A stretch of 64,000 nt of DNA from Strobilurus pachycystidiatus (taxonomy: Eukaryota > Basidiomycota > Agaricomycetes > Agaricales > Physalacriaceae): NCBI GenBank assembly GCA_019915135.1, contig JAHLMK010000001.1, positions 1,426,001 through 1,490,000 on the forward strand, written 5' to 3'. The stretch's first letter is position 1. Each line of letters opens with the position of its first letter. Under the pieces are notes generated by a model, which searched no databases, was not told the DNA's origin, and saw nothing but the letters and a program-made list of their open reading frames with translations. Position numbers and translations under genes: made by a program. Shown in pieces: positions 1 through 9,633 of this stretch.

Positions 1-37
1 ACTCCTCGCTCCTAATGATTGACTTCCGTCTCTGCAG

Positions 38-464
38 ATTGTGCATGGAATGCAGCATTTGAAGCAAGGACAGGCTGCAAAGTGGAAACCAGTCTTCAGT
101 CAACGCGACGTCGATGCGGCTGAGACAGAGGACCGGCAGCTGGGAAAATCTCCTTCCAGTACTTCATGCAATCGGTGCGATGTCAAGATTGAACGCAATA
201 TGCGTATGGAGCATCTCCGCCTAGTGTGCGCATCCCCTATACTTACCTGAGACTCGTACTTATATATTGTTCAGCCATGATATAGAGGAGTGCAGCAACC
301 TCGCTAGAGAGTTCACGTTGGCGCTCGATGCCTCGCTCAGCGAGCATCCGCTGACGGTCCTCATTCCCTTAACAGAGAGTCAACCTTGTAGTATTGATTT
401 GACTGGTGATTCCGACTTGCAGCATCCACAGAGCTCGTCTTCTGTGATAGTATTGGACGATTAG
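38..464 (+). CDS. 3' end of an unrecognised protein gene (5' part outside window)
   Basis: Two exons, 38-225 and 275-464, end at TAG 462-464. The first begins after a clear acceptor (tgcag at 33-37) with a branch-like ctaatga upstream. The 49-nt intron 226-274 has a gtgcgc donor and ttcag acceptor and keeps the frame. The residues before the junction hold C-x2-C followed 11 residues later by H-x4-H, whose last His lies across the splice; this resembles a degenerate C2H2 finger. The acidic C-terminus ends VIVLDD, and CSIDLTGD lies upstream; both look like SUMO-interacting motifs. I do not recognise the family, and most of the protein lies off the left edge. Confidence 0.6.
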
Positions 465-514
465 ATTCACATACGCGCTGATCCTGATACTTCGATACAT
501 CGTACTTATTTTAT

Positions 515-2285
515 TCAGTATGGATAATATGTTGGCGGCTTACTGTCTACGCCAATCAGACCCTCTACTATCTGCTTCTGATGCTGTTCGTCCAAGTAAG
601 GTAGAATATTATCCGCGAAACGATCTCTGCTTTTGTACCTGCAATGAAGTTCAGCGGCTGCTCAGAACCTCGTGAGTCTAAGAACTTACCCTGCGACATC
701 TTCTGGCCAGCTTCTGATCGCACTCGCCATCCTGCCCGGAACGCCTGCCTCTCGAGCAAGATCGGCGACAGGTTCGATATAAGTCCTGACGGTGAAGACT
801 ATAGCACGAGTTTTAGGCAGGCGGCGCAGTGATTGTCTCTCCTGTCTCAAAGTGAGGTTCGTCGGTTGGAATTTGAGTGGCGCCACTCCTCCATGACTGC
901 TGGGCTCGCTATCGTCTTGTGCTCCCATACCCGATCCAGCCTGGAACAACTCCTCTTTCCCGACCATTGACTCTGCCCAGCCAATCTCCGTAGGATCGAG
1001 AGGCTCATATGGGGCACCGCTCGCAGGGTCCTTAAACATTGCAAAATGATAGTTGTTGCGTTGTATGAGGGTGTCGGGTTTCATGCGTTGAAGATAGCGA
1101 GTCAGGCTTGTCCTGAGTTTCGTCTCATCTTGAATCACATTGTCAGATGTCGCGCTGAAAGAATAGAAGTACTCATACAATGGGGGACATTACCGGAGTA
1201 GTGAATATCGTCGAGTGACATTCCTATCTTATCCTCCAGTCGCCAGAATCCTTGAGCACGCATCAGCCCAATGGTCAAGAAAATGGACCAAGAGGCTGAC
1301 CAGGACAAATGATAGCGCCAGCTCGAAGGTAGTAGACACCGTCATTCCCTACGGGGCGAGTTTGAGTTGTTATTTAGAGTGTCAAGAACGAAGAGTAACC
1401 CTCAAGTAACAAGGCAAGATCGTCTTGGATTCTAAAAAAATCGATGAGTCTGTGCCATTCACGAGAATGATCTACCCACAACAAGCCCGCGACCGTCATG
1501 GGATCTTCTTCGTCGAGGTTGTAAGTAGCATCGACAGGTATTATGGTGATGGTGCGAATGCGGCCATCGCCATATAGCCCCCCAGAACCTTTCTCGTGGC
1601 GTTCGACGGTATAGATGAGAGGGTATCGCATTGATAGATACTCGGCAAGTTCCTCCAAGAGTTCAGTCGCTGAGATGGAAGTTCAGGCTGCATTCATAGA
1701 TCGGGGAAGGGACATTTACCAGCGACATGTCCGTCGACTTTGACAATGTCGCTCGGAGGCAATGACTTAACAAGCTGAGGACCACGCGTCTTCACGCGAT
1801 GTACGCGTATACGATGGTAGTGGGCAAGCTGGTCATCCACCTGAGCAAGATTAGACTTCGAGAAGCGTTCAGTCCGGCGCGGCATTCCGCACCTCAATCC
1901 ACGACTCAAATCCGATGTTTCTTATGCCCATAGTCACGCTACAGAGCGAAAAGTCAGATGATGTCGATGATGAAATGCCAGCATTCACTGATAGTCAGGG
2001 CCCCATCTGAACGCGCGATAGGGTACTGGCTTCAACTCCTCCATTTTCTTCACACACGGCTCAACCTTGGGAGAAACGAAAGGCGTCGAGTCATCTGTGC
2101 ATGTTGAGAATGAGCACATCGACGACACGTATAAGCCAGCATTTACCTTTCTTCTCCGCGGTTGCATGTATAGAAGTCTTACTCTTGTTGTACGTTATTC
2201 CAAGCTTGGCAAGGACAAGGACAGCGAGAGCGACGGCGCAAACATAGCCGATGTATGTCTGTTGGAGAATCATCGTGCTAGACAT
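515..2285 (-). CDS. DUF3445 / heme-dependent oxidative N-demethylase (HODM)-like protein, copy A
   Basis: Nine exons: 2285-2147, 2094-1989, 1938-1893, 1840-1720, 1669-1400, 1348-1301, 1250-1179, 1128-690 and 638-515, giving 454 aa. Family hallmarks in order are VTMGIRNIGFESWIEVD, ELLEELAEYLSMRYP, RIQDDLALL, CPGFWRLEDKIGMSLDDIH, SGNVPHYETKL, LRQERQSLRRLPKTRAIVF and a terminal LPYLDEQHQKQ. Bacterial HODM alpha subunits use heme to demethylate secondary amines; fungal members have no assigned substrate that I know of. A hydrophobic segment at about residues 12-30 suggests a membrane anchor. The intron after VPHY was placed at 1178-1129 (gtatgagt donor) because it restores the conserved SG-x-VP-x-Y. 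It is a tandem paralogue of copy B. Confidence 0.85.
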
Positions 2286-2602
2286 GTGGTGGTGCAGTGA
2301 GTTGTTGAAATTTACGTGTTCGCTTAAGATCCATTTCCCGTGGTCGGTAGAAGCTTGCAGCGCTCACCGATAAGGTCAGACGGGCTTTACGTCGAAGAAT
2401 CGGAAGCACGGAGCGTATGTAGTCATGCACCCCAAGATAGTCCCAAGATAAGCCTCAGCAATCTCGCATTATCAGCCCTGGACCTGTCAAGAGAGAGTTA
2501 CAGATTCGCTACCCCACTCATGTACATCGGGCGAACAAACATCACGAATGGTCGGAGATCCGTACAAGGGATTTAGCAGTAGTACGTCGTCCCCATCTAG
2601 GC
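2286..2602. other. intergenic gap between the two HODM-like genes
   Basis: This holds the promoter of copy A and the terminator region of copy B. I see no gene, repeat or recognisable motif here. Confidence 0.5.
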
Positions 2603-4241
2603 TTACACCATGCTGGCCATTCCCTCTTCGGTCTCAGTCGGTCTGCTGAGAGTGGTTTGTGGGTTGGGGATACTGCCATCTTTCACAAGCGACCTAAAAT
2701 CTGCCACTTTGTCTAAATCACTTTCGCTATGTAGCAGACGACGTGCAGTCAGCCCCGGTCGATTTGATGCACGGGAGAAGGACACTCACGAGATGAGCCC
2801 AAGGTCCAACTGACGCTTTGTGAGCTCCTGAAGATAGGGCAGCAAACGCTCCTTGTAGGCCGAGTCTACTTTGTACTAAATTCGTATGGCCGGCGTCAAT
2901 GCAGTTCGTGCATGCGTTGTGGACTTGCTTACCTCCATCAGAGTTTTGTCACCTTCGAGATGGATCTTTGCTAGTAAAGCCGGTACAAGAGGAGTCTCGA
3001 CCAGATCCTCTAAGCGCTTCTGCATGACATGTCTACAGACGATGTTAACAGAATGCAGGTCAGATTCCCCATGAGCCTTACACTCCGAACATGATGCCGT
3101 TAGAACGGGGGAGTTTGCGGAAGGTCTGGTGATCCATGCGTAGCCACATGTCCTTGGGGTGCACTTGGTCGGAGAGCTTCTTGGTAGTGAATATGTTGTC
3201 TACGGAGACATTCAGTACTCGTTGTGAGCGGAAGCGATAAGACTTACGCCAAAATAAGTTGCGGTCATCCACCATGGACCAACTCGTCCTTTCAAAAGGT
3301 TCATTGGGTTTGAATCGGTTCAAAGTCCGCTCCACGCTTAAGAGGATCTTTTCGTTGAAGTAGGGAACATCTCGATGAACCTCCTCCAATGGTTGGCCGA
3401 TGTAATTCGAGAGCAAGTAGAACCCTGATTAATGTTCAGTCTTCCATCAACGAACGAAAGTGGCTACGCACCCGGGAACGCGATGAGCCCTCCCACAAAG
3501 TACACATGTCCATCTTCACGAGCACGTCCCATCAAGAAATCATCCTGTACGAGTCTAGACACAACAAGGAGCGCGTCAACGCCCGTTTTTCCGGTTGTGT
3601 CTTCGAATTTTTCGCCGGTGATCTTGTTATGAATACCGTTCAAGCCAATCGCGTCGAAGAGGGTCGGATATCGCTTGGGAAGATAGTCGATGAGAGTCTC
3701 CATCAGCTCCGCGCATGCGTCGTCGTTCTCAGGCAGCGAGTCAATTACAATCTTGCCTGTGAGACATGAAAGTTAGCAGATGATCGAGCACTGTTCGAAC
3801 ACTGCAAACCTTTAGCTTCAATGACCTCCTTCTTACGGTCAATGTACCATTGGTAGTCCTTGTCTATTTCGATCCAGTCGTTGATGTGCATTGGTTGGTG
3901 GGCCATCGTCTGTTTTGAGTCCATCAAGACGCGCGCCCAGCACATGTGTGTCAGCGCACCTGGAAATACGGAAAGCGCAGTGACTTGTTGACATAGATGT
4001 GGTTCCTGGTGTGTGCAGTCTCGAGATCGAAATCGAGGTATGGATCTGGGTCTGGAGGATTGGTAGAGGTCCTTTTGGCATCTGCAGCGGGTGGCGCCTT
4101 GTCCGGAAGGTTGACCTGTCTGGTGGGTTTGGAATGGCGGTAAAACGCGTAGACCAGGGCAGAAAGCAAGCATAGAGCGACGGCGACAGTCTCTGTCCAA
4201 GTATACAACATGCTGTTGTTGGCGAGAAACGCGTTGTTCAC
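2603..4241 (-). CDS. DUF3445 / heme-dependent oxidative N-demethylase (HODM)-like protein, copy B
   Basis: Eight exons: 4241-3960, 3909-3810, 3756-3472, 3424-3248, 3199-3082, 3032-2933, 2875-2790 and 2726-2603, giving 423 aa. Family landmarks are MAHQPMHINDWIEIDKDY, METLIDYLPKRYPTLF, LVQDDFLM, GGLIAFPG followed by IGQPLEEVHRDVPYF, and HQTFRKLPRSNGIMF. An N-terminal transmembrane segment (about residues 18-36) precedes a charged linker. A stop in frame at 2788-2786 is avoided by a strong gtgagt donor, which adds a 41-residue tail ending at TAA 2603; without that splice the protein would be about 40 residues shorter. It is divergent from the Rieske gene across a MITE-bearing promoter. The substrate is unknown; heme binding is inferred from the family only. 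Confidence 0.85.
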
Positions 4242-5250
4242 GTAAGCTCTGGTGGGGTACTAGCTGGCTTCCAAGCCTGGGGTCACCGGGCGCTTTGTCC
4301 CAGCGCTCTTACTGTGGAAGGCCATAGATAGGAAGAAGTAACAGCGAAAAGGGAAGGGGTATGAATGGGGACAGCCAACGTGCACCCGCAACAGATAGCG
4401 TCAATGAACACGACGAAATCAGGTGTCAGGTTACGCGGAATTCGCAGACTCCGACTGGACGTGGAAACTGTCAGAGGACGAAGGGATCCAGGGAGGACCC
4501 CCGCCAATAGGGTTTGATGTCCGATCCACAAAGTGCCAAATTTGGGAAAATTTTGAGACGATGTACGGTGGAAACAGCCAAATTTCGACCTCCGTGGGGA
4601 CTAATGTATGGTGGCAAACAGCCAAATTTGACCGACATTTGCTGAAATTGACCCCCGACAAGACGGCGGGATCCCGACATTGCCTTATTTGGTAACCGCT
4701 TGCCTAGCGGGCGCAAAATTTCCACTAAAATCAACCCTCTGGCCGCCGATGTCCGATGGAAACAGCCAAAAACGGCAAAATTCTGAAATTTCCGGACTGC
4801 CAAAAATGACCCTCTCATGCATCGGACATCAAACCCTATTGGCGGGGGTCCTATCCAGGGTCATCACTGTGACAACTCCGCACCCCGCAATGTCACTCCT
4901 TACTTACCGCCACACACATCGCCAGTTTTGAGCACTATCTCTATGCTATCAGCGCCGAACCCTGCAACGGAAAGATAGCGACCACGCGAATGGAGAACGA
5001 GGATTGGGGCACAGCGGAAGGCCACCATTCCGCTGATTTCTGGCACTGAATGACTGTGATTCCTATCTCCAAAGTCCTAATCTCTATGGACTCAAGTTAC
5101 CCCGCACCTTATCAGAATCACCTACAAATGCTTGCTCAATAGCCACATGCGCGTTGTCACGCGAATGAATCGTACATTTGGGGTCTTGACCCAAGCAGGA
5201 CCCAAAACCCCGTCTCCTTCTGTCTAGCAGGGACTGCCCATTAGCTTGCC
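4242..5250. other. divergent promoter of HODM-B and the Rieske gene
   Basis: About 1 kb separates the two divergent start codons, and the MITE at 4494-4852 occupies its middle. An AGGGGT site (stress-response-element-like) lies at 4355-4360, about 115 bp upstream of HODM-B. Outside the MITE I see no ORF that looks like a gene. Confidence 0.6.
4494..4852. mobile_element. 359-bp MITE with perfect 32-bp terminal inverted repeats
   Basis: Bases 4494-4525 are the exact reverse complement of 4821-4852 (32 of 32). The termini read AGGACCCCCGCC inward from both ends. The element is flanked by the identical 8-mer ATCCAGGG at 4486-4493 and 4853-4860, a target-site duplication. It has no coding capacity. 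Subterminal repeats are present: a GGAAACAGCCAAA-like 13-mer occurs three times (near 4570, 4612 and 4758), and GATGTCCGAT recurs inside at 4748. The 8-bp duplication suggests hAT-type mobilisation, though the termini are not a textbook hAT CAG/TAG start. Perfect repeats suggest recent insertion. Confidence 0.93.
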
Positions 5251-7101
5251 ATGCCTGTCCCCACACCTAGTGAGATCAACTTCCCTTCTGCCTGTCTGGG
5301 CTGCCTAAGGCTTACAATATACCTAGACGAGAACGTCAACCTGCCTTCTTCCTGGTATCGTTCCGACGCGATCTATCAATTGGAACGACGTGCCATCTTC
5401 TCCAAGAAATGGCTGTTCTTGTGTCATACCAATGTAAACTCCCTCCTCACGTCTTTGATTATCCTACAATGATTCTCCCCCAAGCGCCTGACCAAGGCTG
5501 GTGAATATATCCGGTTCAAGATCGCAGGTTACGCTTTCTTCGTTATCAAGGACCGTGAGGGCAGGATTAACGCGTTCCACAACGTCTGTCGCCACCGCGC
5601 CTTCCCAATTCTTGGAAGTAAGAAAGAGGTGAGTAGGTGTTCATAACCCAGGGTGTCATATTCACGGTCGGCAAAGGGGGAGCACGACGCGTTAGTCGAG
5701 GCTGGTCAAGCAACCGTCTTGGCTTGTAAGTTCCATGGATGGAGGTAGATTCTCCTCTTGATCATCAAAAAGTCCAACCGCTCACCGACCGCCAGCTACA
5801 CTATGCAAGGGAAACTCGCGAAAGCCCCAGGCTTCAAGGACGTCGATGGCTTCAAGCCTGAAGAGAACGGCTTGTTCGAGATCAGAACGCATATCGACAA
5901 GCTTGGCTACCTGTATATCAACATGGACACGTAAGTTCATCTGCTTGCTTGATACGAACCCCGCACTCAAGTGTCATTTTTAGCTCAGACGACCATATCA
6001 AGTGGGAAGAACAGTTCGGCGATGTCGATTCGCAACCAAGGGTAGACGGATTTCCCATTGACAAGTACAAGTATGCCTTCAGCTGGTCTTTCGAGAATTG
6101 TGCGTTCGAGCCGAGGATGTCTCTGATTACAATAGGCCTGACCATCTGGTACAGGTGACTACAACTGGAAGACCCTCGTCGATAACGTGCGTCCCCACGT
6201 AGAAGCAGAGGGCAAACGCGAATGCTGATGTTCTGATAGTATAACGAGTGCTATCACTGCAAAGTCGCCCACCCCGGAATTGCCAGCGTGAGTACTCAAG
6301 CTCCCTGGACGTACCGGAACTCATGATCTGTTTCCGACTAGACGGTGGACTTGAAATCATACTACGTCAAGGGCCAAGACAGTTATGTCGCCCATTTCTC
6401 TCCTCCCAAGCCCGAGAACACCCAGAAGGAAGAGGACGGCTCGATTGTGGCAACGTTCCTTTTCCCTTTCGCTGCGTGAGTTTTCTGTGCATCTCCCGAC
6501 ATTCATGTTTGTGTACTCATATCTGAAGTATCACATTGATGCCCTCATACGCGTACACCATGCGCGTAGTGCCAATCGACGCTCACAGGACTGAGGTGAT
6601 TTGCTCGTTCTCTAGCAGACCGTTTTGTCACGCTGACGGTTCTGAAAAAGATGCAGTACGATGTTTATCGCCCGACTGATGCCACAGATGAGGCCTTTGA
6701 CGCGACACACAAGTTCTTTGTCCAGGTGGAGGAGGAGGACAAGTTCCTTTGTGTTAGTTCACCTTGCGTCCGTCTACTCTCTGCTCACGCCTTTCTAGAC
6801 CAACGCCCAGAAGAATATGGAAGCGGGTATCTATCAAACAGGCGCACTGCACACTGTACGTAGTCAGCATTCCCTGTTCGTCAGTTTGAAGTTCTGATTC
6901 GCGCCGCAGAAACAAGAGCATGGCGTGCTGTACTTCCAGGGCCTCGTCAAGAAGGCTCTCATGTCTCACCGCAAGCTTGAGGAGGATGCTGGACGTGAAA
7001 TCTTCCCTGCATTGCCGGATGGCGGGTTGATGAGCAAGGAGGAGATATTCTGCAACAAACTCGAGTCTGCGTGTGGTGGGCCGAAGCATTTGGAGTGGTA
7101 A
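5251..7101 (+). CDS. Rieske non-heme iron oxygenase, choline monooxygenase / glycine-betaine demethylase type
   Basis: Twelve exons give 425 aa: 5251-5433, 5485-5628, 5677-5744, 5796-5930, 5984-6099, 6155-6186, 6240-6287, 6342-6475, 6529-6595, 6651-6752, 6799-6855 and 6910-7101. The Rieske [2Fe-2S] ligands are C-R-H in NVCRHRAFP and C-K-F-H in LACKFHGW. The catalytic domain has [15 protein letters not shown], holding the two His of the 2-His-1-carboxylate iron site, and TMRVVPID. The opening [18 protein letters not shown] is typical of the alpha subunits. Such enzymes hydroxylate or demethylate quaternary amines and related compounds using NADH through a reductase; none is adjacent. The first 20 residues before LPSSWYRS are poorly conserved and the start could shift. 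Confidence 0.9.
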
Positions 7102-7499
7102 AGAATATTCAATAGCTATGTGATGTGGAATTATGTATCTATGTTGTACACTCATTGCCATACTTGGCTTCTTGTAACAATCTCAGCCTTTTCGAAACTC
7201 CCGTTACTCCCCAGTCATTGTACAGATGCGCGGCATTCATTTTCTGACTCAATTGCATCACTGTTCCATTAAGGCGGAGGTCCGTGACGAAGTGTGTTCT
7301 CGACTTGTGTTTTGCCACAGGATGGTATGCTCACTAAAGCTTCGGGCCTCAGGCTTCAAGCTTCAAGCTTCAAGGCTCAGACAGCGAGCGGCTATAGCAA
7401 TGTCAAGGCCTCGCGATCGGACATTGAGCCCCTGACTGAGCTTGAGGTGCTGATGATTCCAACATCTCTCTCTCTCTTGCACCTACTATCACCATCGCT
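7102..7499. other. intergenic gap with a short tandem repeat
   Basis: Promoter of the zinc-finger gene. It contains three copies of the 7-mer GCTTCAA in tandem at 7353-7373 and a CT-rich run at 7465-7478 just before the start codon. No gene is visible. Confidence 0.6.
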
Positions 7500-8732
7500 A
7501 TGGATGTCTATCCATTCTCGTCCGAGTACTCCGAGATTGCTCTAGACCTGGCAGACTCTCTCTCTCCCTGGTCGTCCGACGCCAGCGACTCCCTCGCTTC
7601 AGGCGCGTCACCGTATTCCTCAAACATGTTCGACAACTTCGACTTCAAGGAACCCGCCTCAGTCATTTCTTCAACGCTCCCCACGGGCGAGAAAGACAAA
7701 TCTCACGCGCCGCCCTCACCAGTCGATTGCAGCCCTTACGCCACACACAGCCTGTATATCGCCAACAGCCCATACACAAATCCTATCACACACAGTCCCT
7801 ACAGTCCGCTCGGCTCCCAAAGTCCCTCCGACAATCTTTTCCAACCTACCGCTCAGAGTTCAAACGCGTTTTGTTCCTCAGACTCGCCCTTCCTGTCAGC
7901 CGAGCAGTCTCCGTTTCTCTTGGAACAGCCTCTAGATTCGCTCCAGGAGATCAAGAGCCCTTCGCGCTTTGCATTGGGACCACTGGGACGTAATGGCGAG
8001 TTCGTCAATGTCTCCGACCTAATCCTATCCGGTTCCTCTTCACCGACAAACGTTTTGTGTCAGGATGCCTCTGCGTACTACGATTGCTTGCCTGATCCAG
8101 AACAATCTTATGTTACCCCCGACTGGCGAGGCAAGCGAAAGCGCCCGACCAAATCCCTTTCATCTGTCGTTTCTCTTAGGCGAGGTCCCTCTGACTGTAC
8201 TTCCTCCCAAAGCGACTCCGGCTCTGCTTACCACGACGATGATCCAAGCTCAGACACCGACTCTGTCTACGTTCCCAGCCCTGATCGCTCCACTCGCTCA
8301 AGCAGTCGCAAACGTGCCCGTGTATCTTTCGAATCCGATTATCAATATGTCGACGAAGAGGGGAGAAAAAGTCGTGGAAGGAAGGTGCCTGTTGCGCCGC
8401 AGGCCGGAAAGGTCGGAGAGGGCAAACAGCTGGCCTCGATTCCTTTCGGAATCAAGAAGGCTGGTCCACCTGGCAAGAACAAACGTCGATATGTTTGCAC
8501 CTATGAGGGCTGCGGAAAATGCTTCGTGCGAGGAGAACATCTCAAGAGGCACGTACGGAGTCTGCACTTGAGCGAGAAACGTGAGTTTGGTTGCTGTCTT
8601 CTCCGATGTGTTCTGCCTATCTCGTTGTGCTGATCCTTCCTAGCGCACCCTTGCACTTTTCCAGGATGTGACAAACAATTTAGTCGCAAGGACAACCTCA
8701 AGCAACATATGAACATCTTTCATTATGATTGA
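7500..8732 (+). CDS. two-finger C2H2 transcription factor, Msn2/Msn4 (STRE-binding) type
   Basis: Two exons, 7500-8580 and 8644-8732, give 389 aa. Most of the protein is Ser/Pro-rich and probably disordered, with several repeated SPY/SPF motifs (about residues 30-150) that could be phosphosites or an activation region. A basic stretch (GKRKRPTKS, SSRKRARVSF) may be the nuclear signal. The two C-terminal fingers read CFVRGEHLKRH and FSRKDNLKQH. Their base-contacting positions match those of yeast Msn2/4, which read AGGGG/CCCCT. The protein stops two residues after the second finger. It is flanked by oxidase and transporter genes and is a candidate local regulator. Confidence 0.85.
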
Positions 8733-9633
8733 CTCTCTACATCGGACTGGAAACCTGTACCAATGTTACCGGGTTGGTCGCGTCTGGACTTGTCGTGCGG
8801 TTCCTTGTACGCGTCTCATCGGGATGTTACCAGTCACTTTCCAAGCCATAAATGCATCACCACTTCTATTCCTTGTACATACTAGTCAAGACATCCAAGG
8901 CATATACACCTCCTGCTTTGTGATTGAATTCCTTCGCGTCTGAGATCTGAGCCTCCAGACACTGACTCCGGGATTGCCCGAACTTTGTTGCTCATGACCA
9001 CGACAACCCAACGGCGTGCAATCTCGAATTCAAGTGTCATTTCCAGGTTATTTCCTGACAGTTCTGGAATACTCACAATTCCGGAGACCAGCTACAGTCG
9101 TTTCTCCCTCTGAACATACGAAGGCAACCCTATCAATGTCTTCTCAGACGTACAAAGGTTCAGGTATGAATGCGCTGTCGGTTCATTGGGATTATTTCTT
9201 CTCGTGGCCCTTAGCGTTCAAATTGGCTACAGAGCGGCAGCATAGGACATGTACAATGGCCTGAACCTGTCTGGGCGTACTCCTGCAGACAGTGCAATTC
9301 AAGGTGCAATTGCTCGTCGGCTTGCCGGTCCAAACCACCCGAATTACCTTTACCGCTTGTTTACCGCACCTCATGATCCTCATCCTTTCCTCATCGTGGC
9401 CTCATCCCTGCAATATATCATTATGACAACTTTTCTTGCACAGGTCGCGAAAACCTTCTTCCGCAGGTCGCCTGTGGAGGCCTGTGGGAAAGGATAGGAA
9501 AGGACCCTCCTGGGGCGTCGGGCCGATCCTCCATTGACATTCGAGGGGTAAAAATTTGAGCCCTCATATAAGCCCGTGTCTTCCTCCTCTCTTGCGTCGC
9601 TCACGAACGGTCAGGTTGACATGAAAAGCAGAC
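8733..9633. promoter_or_regulatory. 900-bp intergenic region and promoter of the MFS gene
   Basis: No credible gene is present. Near the 3' end an AGGGG core lies at 9544-9548 and a TATA-like tataag at 9567-9572, about 65 bp before the start codon at 9634. Both positions suit a core promoter. Confidence 0.45.

Noticed and set aside
5306..5340. A 35-nt intron in the first exon of the Rieske gene (gtctgg...cctag)
   Set aside because: Below the 45-nt minimum seen elsewhere in the window; read-through is open and leads into the conserved SSWYRS.
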